From Nitrospira sp. (lineage in GTDB: Bacteria > Nitrospirota > Nitrospiria > Nitrospirales > Nitrospiraceae): a stretch of DNA of 64,000 bases. The number at the start of each line of letters is the position of its first letter. The stretch's first letter is position 1. Shown here in pieces: positions 1 to 7,717 of the stretch. Below the pieces are notes generated by a model that was given only the letters and a program-made list of their open reading frames with translations, made no database searches and had not been told where the DNA came from. The stretch spans positions 186,001-250,000 of the forward strand of contig JARFXO010000007.1 in NCBI GenBank assembly GCA_029194665.1, read 5' to 3'. Position numbers and translations under genes: made by a program.

Positions 1-930
1 GGCGAAGCCGAGGCGCGCATGCGGGCGATGGAGCAGGAAAAACACCTCCAAACCGATCAGATCCGTGCCCTGACAGGGACCGTTGTCGCATTGACCGGGC
101 AGTTGGCGGAACGTCCGGCATCGCAGAGGGCTGAGCTCATCACTGCCGCGCTGGAAGCACTGGGCCGTGGAGACACAGCCGGTGCCGAAGCGGAATTCGA
201 GCGGGTGCTGCGAGAGCGGAGCGTGGCAGCTCAAGTCGCAGCGCACGAGGCCGCAGAGGCGGCACGTCACATCGCCAACCTGGCGTTGCTGAGCGACATC
301 GGCAAGGCGGTGCGCTACTATCGCCGCGCATGCGAACTGGAACCCAGTCATGCCAATAGCTGGCGTCTTCTCGGGCAGGCTCAGATGCTCGTGGGGAATA
401 CCAATGAGGCGAACCATGCCCTCACCCGTGCGCTGGAGGAAGCTGAAAGGAGCAGCGATAGCTGGGATCGGATGGTGGCTTTGACCATTCTAGGCGATCT
501 CGCTTTACGCACTGAACACCTCGGCGAAGCGTTGGAGCGGTATACCGCGGCGCGGAATATTGTAGTGGAGGAGGCGGCACGCGATCCTGCCAACACCGAG
601 TGGCAGCGGGACCTTTCCGTCAGTCACAACAAGATCGGTGATGTGTTGGTGGCGCAGGGGGACGGGCCGGGCGCCCTCACGGCGTACCGCAAAGGGCTCG
701 CGATTGGTGAAGCGCTGGCGGCACGCGATCCCGCCAACACCCAGTGGCAGAATGATGTTGCTGTTTCCTGCGCCAAACTCGGTACGCACGCGGGCATCAC
801 GGCCGATGAGCGGCGGAGTTATCTGCAGCGCGGTCTCAAGATTCAGCAGAATTTGAAAACGAGTGGTCGTTTAGCGCCTAACCAGGACTGGATTGGCTGG
901 TTCACTGAGCGGCTGAACGAAATCAAGTAG
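1..930 (+). CDS. TPR-repeat protein, 5' end outside window
   Basis: The frame is open from base 1, so the first in-window ATG at 19 is probably internal and the gene begins upstream. The visible ~309 residues are alpha-helical and Ala/Glu/Arg-rich. They carry tetratricopeptide repeats, including two near-identical units (around residues 190-260) with the motif ARDPANTxWQxD followed by a KxGDVL-type helix. TPR arrays act as protein-protein interaction scaffolds; the missing N-terminal part would define the role (effector, NTPase or protease fusions are common with this repeat type). It ends in TAG just before a strong hairpin shared with the convergent FKBP gene. Family assignment is firm, function unknown. 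Confidence 0.8.
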   Translation, partial: GEAEARMRAMEQEKHLQTDQIRALTGTVVALTGQLAERPASQRAELITAALEALGRGDTAGAEAEFERVLRERSVAAQVAAHEAAEAARHIANLALLSDIGKAVRYYRRACELEPSHANSWRLLGQAQMLVGNTNEANHALTRALEEAERSSDSWDRMVALTILGDLALRTEHLGEALERYTAARNIVVEEAARDPANTEWQRDLSVSHNKIGDVLVAQGDGPGALTAYRKGLAIGEALAARDPANTQWQNDVAVSCAKLGTHAGITADERRSYLQRGLKIQQNLKTSGRLAPNQDWIGWFTERLNEIK

Positions 931-985
931 AGGCAGTAGCCTTCCGACATTTCACGGCGCTGGCCTACAGTGAGCGACTGATCTT

Positions 986-1010
986 GTGCGGGGCGATTAC
1001 CGCCCCGCAC
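986..1010. terminator. Bidirectional hairpin terminator
   Basis: Perfect 10-bp inverted repeat GTGCGGGGCG / CGCCCCGCAC with a 5-nt loop (ATTAC), placed between two convergent genes (stops at 930 and 1024). No clear T-run follows on either strand, so Rho-independent termination is inferred from stem strength and position. Confidence 0.65.
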
Positions 1011-1023
1011 CAACAGGATGAAA

Positions 1024-1566
1024 TTACTTCGATGATGCTTGCGCGACGTCCAGGACTTTGACATCGAAATGGAGTGTTTTGCCGGCCAGCGGATGGTTGA
1101 AATCCAGGACGACCGTATCGTTTTTCACTTCGGAAACACGCGGAAAAACCTTTTTCCCCTCAGCGGTTTTTCCCTCCAACTGTGCTCCAACCTTCTGAGC
1201 ATCCGCCGGTATTTTGTTTTTGTCGATCTCCTGAAATGCTTTCGGATCGACGGTGCCGTAGCCGTCGGTTGGGGCTACCGAGAACTTCTTTTTCTCGCCG
1301 ACCGCCATCCCCTCGATCTGTTTCTCGACCCCAGGAATAATTTGATGACTGCCCTGAGTGACTCTTAACGGTTCCTTACCGACGTTGGTATCGACGACTG
1401 ATTGATCGTCCAGTTTCAGGGTGTACTCCAGGCTCACTTGTTTTCCGTTCGAGACCGTCGTCGCTGAGGCTCCTTTCTTCTGGTCTCCGGCGCATGCAGC
1501 CACCGTCGATAACAAGAGAACTGCGCTCCAAGTAGACAGCGCAAAGAATAGGTATGGGCGTCTCAT
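1024..1566 (-). CDS. FKBP-type peptidyl-prolyl isomerase lipoprotein
   Basis: 180 residues. A signal sequence ends in a lipobox (VAAC, Cys at about residue 25), so the protein should be a lipidated envelope isomerase. The mature part has a SlyD-like FKBP fold: the VSLEYTLKLDDQSVVDTN strand, IIPGVEKQIEGMAVGEKK, and an insert-in-flap region before LDFNHPLAGKTLHFDVKVLDV. It would catalyse prolyl cis-trans isomerisation during folding of exported proteins. GGAGG lies 5 nt before the ATG. It is monocistronic, reading away from the next minus-strand gene and ending at the shared hairpin. Confidence in the family is high; substrates are unknown. Confidence 0.9.
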   Translation of the reverse strand: MRRPYLFFALSTWSAVLLLSTVAACAGDQKKGASATTVSNGKQVSLEYTLKLDDQSVVDTNVGKEPLRVTQGSHQIIPGVEKQIEGMAVGEKKKFSVAPTDGYGTVDPKAFQEIDKNKIPADAQKVGAQLEGKTAEGKKVFPRVSEVKNDTVVLDFNHPLAGKTLHFDVKVLDVAQASSK

Positions 1567-1792
1567 TGGGACCTCCTGTGAGAAGTGATTCGTGTGTAGA
1601 CTGGAAGGGTCGCGGGACCGGATGCGCGACAGGACGGGCGATCGGTTCCAGACTATGTTGCTGGGTTACTCGTCACGCTACCACATGAGTGCGCGTGATG
1701 CTACCCACAATTTCCTGAGCATCCTACCGTGATACAGCGCGAGGAAGGCGATGTCGCCACTGAGCCATGGCAATAGGCCCGGCCACGATGCT

Positions 1793-2284
1793 TCACGTGC
1801 CGTCGTAAGCCTGTTGGATCTTTTGAAGGTCCGGTTTCGTCATTTGCAGGATGGCCTCCATCACTCGTTCGGATCGCTTGGGATCTTTGTCTCGCAGCAT
1901 CTTGTCCCATTCCGGAGAGACGATTTGCCATGAGAGCCCATACTTATCCTTCAGCCAGCCACATGGCCCAGGTTCCCCGCCTTGGGAGAGTTTGTCCCAC
2001 ATCTCGTCGATTTCAGCTTGCGTCTCGCACTTCACCATAAACGAGACTGCCTCGGTGAATTTGAAGAGAGGGCCGCCGTTCAAGGCCACGAATTCCTGGT
2101 TTTCGATCTCGAACGTGACGGTCATCACCGATCCCTTCGGCCGTCCGACGTGGGCGCCGGCTTCTCCATAGCGTGTTATGGGACCCATCCTCGAACGCGT
2201 GAATATCGACAGATAGAACTGTGCCGCTTCTTCGGCTTGGTCGTCGAACCACAGGCAAGGGGTAATTCGTTGTATAGTAGGCAT
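1793..2284 (-). CDS. VOC superfamily protein, PhnB-like
   Basis: About 164 residues; the ATG at 2284 was chosen because GAGGAG sits just upstream, whereas the longer reading begins with a GTG without a site. It contains the PhnB/3-demethylubiquinone methyltransferase-like vicinal oxygen chelate fold: ITPCLWFDDQAEEAAQFY at the start, VMTVTFEIENQEFVALNGG, the WDKLSQGGEPGPCGWLKD segment and GLSWQIVSP. Such proteins bind a metal and act in detoxification or ring chemistry, but most PhnB-like members have no proven reaction. It is the downstream member of a VOC pair with the gene starting at 2812, about 60 bp away. Confidence 0.85.
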   Translation of the reverse strand: MPTIQRITPCLWFDDQAEEAAQFYLSIFTRSRMGPITRYGEAGAHVGRPKGSVMTVTFEIENQEFVALNGGPLFKFTEAVSFMVKCETQAEIDEMWDKLSQGGEPGPCGWLKDKYGLSWQIVSPEWDKMLRDKDPKRSERVMEAILQMTKPDLQKIQQAYDGT

Positions 2285-2347
2285 TGTGTCCCTTTCTCCT
2301 CGCACGTGGACTGTGAATGAGGCTGTATTCTGATGTAACTCGAACGG

Positions 2348-2812
2348 TCAGCCGCAGGCCTTTCTTGCCGCCTCCTTCAATTCTTCTTGGTTGACGTCTC
2401 GAACGTGCGTGGCGATCGACCACTGGTGCCCAAAGGGATCTTCCAGCAGGCCATAACGATCTCCCCAGAACATGTCTGCGACCGGCATCATGATTTTCGC
2501 GCCGGATGCGACGGCTTGGTTGAAGACCGCCTCCACATCTTGGACATAGAGATGGATGGTGACCGGCGAACCTTTCAACGACTTCGGCCCGAATGAGTTG
2601 TGATCGGGAAATTCATCGACGAGCATGATGGGAGAGTTGCCGATTTGGATCAGGCCATGGAGAAGTTTTCCCTCTGGTCCTGGTACCTGGCACAGCTCCA
2701 CGGCATTGAAGGCCTTCTTGTAAAATTCAATTGCATCGGCGGCACCGGCGCACACCAAGTGCGGGGTCACAGTATGCATCCCATCTGGAATCGGCTTGAC
2801 CGGCTTGTTCAT
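2348..2812 (-). CDS. Glyoxalase/VOC-family protein
   Basis: 154 residues with one complete VOC module. Features include VTPHLVCAGAADAIEFYKK, LIQIGNSPIMLVDEFP, a VTIHLYVQDVEAVFNQA strand-helix and the C-terminal RYGLLEDPFGHQWSIATH typical of PhnB-type glyoxalase-like proteins. The start ATG has GGAG 7 nt upstream. It is transcribed with the other VOC gene to its left. A metal-dependent role on small toxic electrophiles is the family expectation; substrate unknown. Confidence 0.87.
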   Translation of the reverse strand: MNKPVKPIPDGMHTVTPHLVCAGAADAIEFYKKAFNAVELCQVPGPEGKLLHGLIQIGNSPIMLVDEFPDHNSFGPKSLKGSPVTIHLYVQDVEAVFNQAVASGAKIMMPVADMFWGDRYGLLEDPFGHQWSIATHVRDVNQEELKEAARKACG

Positions 2813-2871
2813 CGCGTGCTCCTTTCGGTTGATTGTTCGGGTGACTTATTCTTGGTTTCTCTGTGCGGGAA

Positions 2872-3168
2872 CTATCCTCCCGCCATGGCTCCCACGATCA
2901 GGAACGGCTCGCTTCCCGTGACAACGGCGTCGGGCAGGGGAGCATCCGGCGATTCATGGGACAGATCCTGCTCACAGGCAAAGAAACGGATAAACGGTCT
3001 GCGTTTGAGCGTCACGTGATCACGGACAGTTCCCCGTAACACCGGATAGCTGGCTTCAAGCGCGTCGAGGACCGCCCGTTGCGTCACCGGACCGTCGACA
3101 TCAAGAGTCACTTCACCGTTGACGCGCGCCAGGGTCCGCAAATGCTGTGGCAATATCACTCGAACCAT
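2872..3168 (-). CDS. MoaD/ThiS-family ubiquitin-like protein
   Basis: 98 residues from the ATG at 3168, which has AAGGAG 9 nt upstream; an upstream start at 3192 lacks a site. The sequence has a beta-grasp pattern ([29 protein letters not shown]) and ends in Gly-Gly (AMAGG), the C-terminus that MoaD and ThiS use for adenylation and sulfur transfer. Partner genes such as MoeB, MoaE or ThiF are not in the window, so it may serve molybdopterin, thiamin or another sulfur-carrier route. It sits at the head of the VOC group. Confidence 0.75.
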   Translation of the reverse strand: MVRVILPQHLRTLARVNGEVTLDVDGPVTQRAVLDALEASYPVLRGTVRDHVTLKRRPFIRFFACEQDLSHESPDAPLPDAVVTGSEPFLIVGAMAGG

Positions 3169-3191
3169 GGGCGCTGGCTCCTTGCTCAGCA

Positions 3192-3270
3192 CGTTATTCG
3201 TTAAACGTGAATTGTTAAACGTAGCGAATCATGATTCTTGCGATTCACGAATAACGGTTAACGAGTAACG
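3192..3270. repeat. Imperfect long palindrome (REP-like)
   Basis: A 79-nt intergenic imperfect palindrome. The outer arms are CGTTATTCGTTAAAC and GTTAACGAGTAACG, and the exact centre is GAATCATGATTC (3226-3237). It lies upstream of the MoaD-like gene on the minus strand, in an AT-richer patch. The shape fits a REP-type extragenic palindrome; a single copy was noticed in this window. Confidence 0.5.
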
Positions 3271-3426
3271 TCACGCGAGCGTCTGCACCTCTACCGATAA
3301 AACCGTTGGGCAAATCCCGCTGCGGGTGCCGACCAGCAGGCAAATGCTGCTCATAAATGACCCCTTCCTCGTGATGATCGGCTTTCGGCGGGCAGCCGTC
3401 AGCCGCTTCGTCAACTCGTCGTCCGA

Positions 3427-4026
3427 TTACGGTTTCCTGCTGTAGATGATCTCCAGGAACTTCATTTCTTTTTCCTTTCCATGAGCGCCGTACATCTCGA
3501 ACGTTGGGTTGTTGACATCGGCGAGTCTCCAGACCGCACGGTGCGTCATCTTGCCGCCGCCCGGCTCAGGATGTGAGCCTCGCAGCGTAATGGTCTTACC
3601 ATCGGCGCTCGCCGTGCCTTCCATGAAGAAAATGCCGGTCCCCATCGTATCGATCCAGGCGGTCACATATTTCTTGGTCAGATTATCGTACCCATCGAGC
3701 CCGATCCCAGAGAAGGGCTGCCCCATCATTTGGGCGTTGTACTCTTGATAGAGAAATCGCCCATCGAGCACCATTTTCATCTCCGCCGTGCCGGTGGATT
3801 CCGTCGGCGGCTTGCCCGGCTCCATCCACTCCTTGGTCTGAGTCGTCCAGCTGCCGGCTAATGTTGCGAACAGCTTGTGCGGCTCGCCGGGTGTCGCTAA
3901 CTTTTTCCAGACTTCCATCATCGCCTGCGGATCCATCGGTTGTTCGTGCTTCTTCTCCTTCGCGAAAACTGGCACGGCAGTCAGCATGATGCACAATGTG
4001 GTCACTGCCAAGGGTTTCAACTGCAT
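3427..4026 (-). CDS. Secreted DUF1579 protein (copy 1)
   Basis: 199 residues. It has a Sec signal peptide (about residues 1-22, ending VPVFA) followed by a DUF1579 beta-barrel-like domain with GSWTTQTKEWMEPGKPP, GYDNLTKKYVTAWIDTMG and ITLRGSHPEPGGGKMTHRAVW. A paralogue at 10617-11216 matches it over its full length. DUF1579 members are of unknown biochemical function and often travel with YciI, VOC and SRPBCC genes, as they do here. AGGAGG precedes the ATG. An ECF-like promoter lies 62 nt upstream (4088-4115). Export to periplasm is predicted; ligand unknown. Confidence 0.88.
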   Translation of the reverse strand: MQLKPLAVTTLCIMLTAVPVFAKEKKHEQPMDPQAMMEVWKKLATPGEPHKLFATLAGSWTTQTKEWMEPGKPPTESTGTAEMKMVLDGRFLYQEYNAQMMGQPFSGIGLDGYDNLTKKYVTAWIDTMGTGIFFMEGTASADGKTITLRGSHPEPGGGKMTHRAVWRLADVNNPTFEMYGAHGKEKEMKFLEIIYSRKP

Positions 4027-4087
4027 GGTGGCCTCCTTGTTGGTTATTAAGCCTCGAATCTTGGCTTACATGGTGGTTTTCATACCA

Positions 4088-4115
4088 TAGTCGCTCGCTG
4101 ATGACGAAATCGACA
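4088..4115 (-). promoter_or_regulatory. ECF-sigma-like promoter of DUF1579 gene
   Basis: Reading the minus strand, TGTCGATTTC is followed by CGACTA with 16 nt between TGTCGA and CGACTA. The same two blocks recur at 14016-14044 and 15817-15845, each 40-70 nt before a small-protein gene. Conservation in otherwise unrelated intergenic DNA argues for a shared promoter. The -35 TGTCGA and -10 CGA-type blocks match what I recall for ECF42-type sigma factors. Confidence 0.6.
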
Positions 4116-4185
4116 TGCCGCTTAACTTTTATAGTCAAGGTTTGAAGTTCATCTTCTTTCTCCTCCAGACAGCCGACTCTGTACC

Positions 4186-5322
4186 TTAATTTATTGGTAT
4201 CCATTCGTATCGGCCGGTAGGTTGGCCCGCTACCAGCGAAAGGACAGCCTCGATCATGACTCTATTGAACGTCTCGGCCTCCTCGAACGGCGGGTGATGG
4301 GCGGAGCGTTCGAACCAGATCAGTTGTTTGCTTGGAGCATCGATGGACTCGAAGTATGAAGCTGCGAGCGTCGATGGAACTTGCCAATCATGACGACCGA
4401 GCAGAAAAAGCACGGGCATCTCGAACTTGTTGTAGATGGTGAGATCAAGCCGTGAGAACTCAGGCCAGAGATGCTCCAACGAGAAGCGATTACCACGTCC
4501 GAACAGAATGAGGTCGATAACGTTGGCCTCGTCGGTGTTCAGCGCCGCCCAAATTAGTTTGCCGGTCGAAAGATTGGTATGGAACGAACCACCGAATCGC
4601 TCCACCCAGCGGCGAGAGATCAACATCTCATCGACTGTGTGGGGAGGAGGTCCGATAGTGTTCAGCTCTTTGACCGCTTTCTCATTGCCGCTTGTTCTCG
4701 CCTGTGTTATCGCGTAGGCGTACGAGAGTCGCTCACCTTCCGGCATATTGGCCACCTGTCCAATCCCCACATAGGCTGCAACCTTTTCCGGATGGTGAAC
4801 GGCATAGATCGTGCCGAGAGCGGTCCCCCAGGATTCGCCGAGTAAGACGACGTGATCCTTATGAAATCGTTTCCGGATCAATTCGACGACATCATCCAGG
4901 TCGCGGAGAAACTGTGCGATCGTCATCGATTCCGGTGGAATGCCGGTGCGGAAGGAGCGTCCCGTTCCGCGCTGCTCCCAATTCACCACCAAGAAGTGCT
5001 GTTCCAGCTCGGAATTGAAATAGCGATAGAGGGCCGCCTCACTGACCCCTGGACCGCCGTGCAAGATCAGCAAAGCCGGATTGTGCGTATCGATGCCTCG
5101 AAACCAGAGCTGTTGTGGGATGCCGCCGATAGAAACAGTCTCCATGGCGGCAATACTCCCTGGGATGATCCGCCCTTGGCTATCCCGAAAGGGAGCGGTA
5201 TGGGTGCAACCATGCAAATAAAACGAGAGAACAGCAGCGAAAACAATGACTCGCGCCGGCCATGAAAAGTCCACTGTTTGATACCGTGCCTTCAGCGACT
5301 TGTGTCGTTCTTTCTTAAACAT
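4186..5322 (-). CDS. S33-type alpha/beta hydrolase lipoprotein (prolyl aminopeptidase-like)
   Basis: 378 residues. The N-terminal hydrophobic segment ends in LHGC (Cys39), a possible lipobox. The hydrolase core has the oxyanion motif LILHGGPG (86-92), WEQRGTGRS, the nucleophile elbow GESWG (Ser164), an acid in GRHDWQVP and a His in SAHHPPFEE, as in proline iminopeptidases (S33). It would hydrolyse peptides or esters at the envelope; peptidase activity is not certain from sequence alone. The start overlaps the end of the upstream membrane-protein gene by 8 bp, implying translational coupling in a three-gene operon (6301 to 4186). Confidence 0.85.
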   Translation of the reverse strand: MFKKERHKSLKARYQTVDFSWPARVIVFAAVLSFYLHGCTHTAPFRDSQGRIIPGSIAAMETVSIGGIPQQLWFRGIDTHNPALLILHGGPGVSEAALYRYFNSELEQHFLVVNWEQRGTGRSFRTGIPPESMTIAQFLRDLDDVVELIRKRFHKDHVVLLGESWGTALGTIYAVHHPEKVAAYVGIGQVANMPEGERLSYAYAITQARTSGNEKAVKELNTIGPPPHTVDEMLISRRWVERFGGSFHTNLSTGKLIWAALNTDEANVIDLILFGRGNRFSLEHLWPEFSRLDLTIYNKFEMPVLFLLGRHDWQVPSTLAASYFESIDAPSKQLIWFERSAHHPPFEEAETFNRVMIEAVLSLVAGQPTGRYEWIPIN

Positions 5323-5737
5323 TCCGACGTTGCCCAGCTCCAGCCGCTGCTTCCTTCATGGCCAGTTGATACAGATAACATGCTAAGCTCGCGAGGAAGA
5401 CGGCGTACCAGGTCCAATTCCGGCCGGGAATAAAGTGAGCGCTGATATGCCCCAAGAACATATCCATCCATGGTTCATGGGTCCCCATCAAGAAGTTCCA
5501 AAGGATGTCAGGAAACATGGCGACGACATGGCCGACAAAGATCCATCGCAAAGGATATCGGAGGATGCGCCCTGACAGCCACATGATAAGCGCCATCATG
5601 ATGGGCACGGTTGAGGCGCCCACAAACAAATGCAGGAACCAATGGAACCGTCCGTCATTCTGACGATACGATATGTAGAGAAATACTTCCGCTGCAATGA
5701 ACAACGACCAGGACCACATGCGGGAATGGATAATCAT
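5315..5737 (-). CDS. Four-helix integral membrane protein, unknown
   Basis: 140 residues with about four hydrophobic segments (roughly 8-25, 35-55, 65-85, 108-128). The loop between helices 3 and 4 is rich in His and Trp (HEPWMDMFLGHISAHFIPG), which could bind a metal. I do not recognise the family. It begins 15 bp after the stop of the membrane-anchored protein upstream and overlaps the S33 hydrolase by 8 bp, so the three are probably made together at the inner membrane. Confidence 0.7.
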   Translation of the reverse strand: MIIHSRMWSWSLFIAAEVFLYISYRQNDGRFHWFLHLFVGASTVPIMMALIMWLSGRILRYPLRWIFVGHVVAMFPDILWNFLMGTHEPWMDMFLGHISAHFIPGRNWTWYAVFLASLACYLYQLAMKEAAAGAGQRRNV

Positions 5738-5752
5738 GTTCGTGACCCACCA

Positions 5753-6301
5753 CTACATCTCGCTGAGCAGCAGTTTGATCTCCCACGCTCGTCGATCGTA
5801 TCCAGGGTCGAGAGTGCGGAATCGTATGAAGCCGGATGAGTCGACCAGAACGTATCCGACCGGATAGCCGCCATCGATCGGCCTGCGTAGTTCAAAGGCC
5901 CCGGCTACGGCCTCATCCGGATCGACTAGAACGCGATCAATGCGCGCTTCAATAATAGGCCGTGACCCATCGTGAGTGACGACCACGAGTTCCGCGTTTC
6001 TCGTAAGGTCGGATTGGTCGGCCAGATCGTGAAACAGGTGTCGTCCGGTCAAATCACGATCAAAAATGATCACCGTCGGCCGGTCGGTGAAACTCATGGC
6101 CGGCACCTTCGGCGCCAGTCCTTGTCTTGGCGGCAAAAGCACACCCGTGCGTTGTTGAGCTTGATCAGGATCGTTTAGAGGATTCCGTTGATATTCGGCA
6201 AGGCCGAGCAGCCCGGCAAACAATAACGCGACGGCCATCCACAACCGCACGTAACGATGGAAGATCACTCGATGGAACACTGTCCTCTCGTTGTACGGCA
6301 C
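5753..6301 (-). CDS. Membrane-anchored thioredoxin/peroxiredoxin-like protein without cysteines
   Basis: 182 residues. One N-terminal transmembrane anchor (about 15-33) is followed by an extracytoplasmic domain. The strand order resembles a peroxiredoxin-like fold: RPTVIIFDRDL, AELVVVTHDG, VLVDPDEAVAGAFELRR, VGYVLVDSSGFIRFRTLD. No cysteine occurs in the protein, so redox catalysis of the usual kind is excluded and a binding or scaffold role is more likely. It is the first gene of the operon with the four-helix protein and the S33 hydrolase. Fold assignment is by eye. Confidence 0.55.
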   Translation of the reverse strand: MPYNERTVFHRVIFHRYVRLWMAVALLFAGLLGLAEYQRNPLNDPDQAQQRTGVLLPPRQGLAPKVPAMSFTDRPTVIIFDRDLTGRHLFHDLADQSDLTRNAELVVVTHDGSRPIIEARIDRVLVDPDEAVAGAFELRRPIDGGYPVGYVLVDSSGFIRFRTLDPGYDRRAWEIKLLLSEM

Positions 6302-6376
6302 CCTACGACCTCAACTTCGCGCGAATGCTCAGCAGTCTTTCTTCCGCGTCATCCTGCCCTCTGCTGGATGTGTCAT

Positions 6377-7528
6377 TCACAGGCGATCTCTTCCACGTAC
6401 ATCCGTCAACTGCTCCACCAGCCAAGTGTATAGATGTGTTGACACCTTGGGACAGTACAGAGCCGAACCGGAAGCCAATAGTTGGGATCTGGTTTCGTGC
6501 TCCGACTCGATAAACAATCCACGATACCCGAGCCAGCCGAACAACCAGGTATCATCTTCGATGGCGACCGGTACCTGCGCGCAACGCGAGAGCGAAGGCT
6601 CAACTATATAGGCCGCGGCCAGGAGATCGAACGGATAGAAGCCGTCAACGCCGATGTCCTCCTCCCAATAGGTGAGCCATGGGCGGGCATGATGGGCGAC
6701 CCATGCAGCAGCCCCACCTCGTGCGTCCATCTTGTCGAGGCACGAAGCATCCAGAAGGATATCCCTCGCCGCCTCGTAGGGAAGGAGTGTCAGGGGCAAA
6801 CCCATCGCGAGAACGATCGCGGCGGCTTGTTCGTCTTCCGTCAAGTTGAAGTCTCTGAAAATTGGACCATGTCCCAAGAACGAGTGTGCCGTGCCTCCTT
6901 CGACTGGATGGAATACATGCCCTTTTCGACGACCCATCACTGCAACGAGTCGCGTCACGTTGACTTGCAGTTGGGGACGGTCCTTCAATGCAAGCGCGAT
7001 GTTCGTCAGCGGGCCTAGGGCGACAATGGCGAGGGGTTCTTCTTCAAGAGCTTTGCGCAACGCTTCAGACGCTTCCCGTGGCCGAATGCTTTCGATCGCT
7101 TCTTCTTGCTTGATTGGCTCGGATGCTCCTCGGTATACCGGGATCGCACGCCGTCTGCTGGTTTCGAGGAGAGCGATCAGATCGCGCGTCGTGCGATCCG
7201 TTCCGTCGAGGGGGGCATTTCCAAAAATTGTGGAAATGCCAACAAGTTGGACATGACCCTGTTGCGCAAGGAGCAGAATTGCAAAACAATCATCCGGATC
7301 GGTCCGCTGGCCAAGCCCACAGGCGGCATCGGTGTCGATCCAAACCCGGATAGGAGAAGTAGAGAAGGGTTCGGCAGGATGAAGTTGGATCGGTTCCGAG
7401 AGAACTTCTCCGGTTCGCCAAATTTTGATGGGTAGCATCAACGAAATCACGAGGGCTACGATTCCTAGAAGCGCCAAAATGCCGGCTGTTCGAAAGCCAA
7501 TGCGAAGGAGCCGCAAAACAGTGTCCAT
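6377..7528 (-). CDS. Membrane-anchored inosine-uridine-type nucleoside hydrolase
   Basis: 383 residues. An N-terminal hydrophobic helix (about 12-34) precedes a nucleoside hydrolase domain that starts at RVWIDTD (Asp65, Asp67). The usual calcium-binding DxDPGxDD motif is present in stretched form: DTD, then about eleven residues, then DPDD (Asp79/Asp80). Other family signs are GISTIFGNAPLD, IVALGPLTNIALAL and the late FYPFDLLAAAY segment with a metal-ligand Asp. The expected reaction is hydrolysis of the N-glycosidic bond of ribonucleosides outside the cytoplasm for base salvage. The insertion in the first metal motif is unusual and could change substrate choice. Confidence 0.85.
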   Translation of the reverse strand: MDTVLRLLRIGFRTAGILALLGIVALVISLMLPIKIWRTGEVLSEPIQLHPAEPFSTSPIRVWIDTDAACGLGQRTDPDDCFAILLLAQQGHVQLVGISTIFGNAPLDGTDRTTRDLIALLETSRRRAIPVYRGASEPIKQEEAIESIRPREASEALRKALEEEPLAIVALGPLTNIALALKDRPQLQVNVTRLVAVMGRRKGHVFHPVEGGTAHSFLGHGPIFRDFNLTEDEQAAAIVLAMGLPLTLLPYEAARDILLDASCLDKMDARGGAAAWVAHHARPWLTYWEEDIGVDGFYPFDLLAAAYIVEPSLSRCAQVPVAIEDDTWLFGWLGYRGLFIESEHETRSQLLASGSALYCPKVSTHLYTWLVEQLTDVRGRDRL

Positions 7529-7539
7529 GATAGACGCTC

Positions 7540-7623
7540 TTACAGTGAGAGGGTTGTCATCCGGTCGATGCGGATCTGTTCATCAAAGGTGGTGAACCCG
7601 ACATGGTAGGGCGGAAGATTCAT
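7540..7623 (-). CDS. Possible 27-residue ORF upstream of nucleoside hydrolase
   Basis: ATG at 7623 follows a weak AAGGAATC site, and the frame stops with TAA at 7540, 12 nt before the nucleoside hydrolase start. The peptide begins MNLPPYHVGFTTF. Coding status is uncertain; it may be a leader peptide or the remnant of a longer gene. The rest of 7624-7717 shows nothing recognisable. Confidence 0.25.
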   Translation of the reverse strand: MNLPPYHVGFTTFDEQIRIDRMTTLSL

Positions 7624-7717
7624 AAACGATTCCTTATGCAGTGCTCAGAAACATCTTAGGTGTGTGACCGACGAGGAATCTCTATGATGTCGCCGCTGAA
7701 GCTCATCTGCGATCCTC

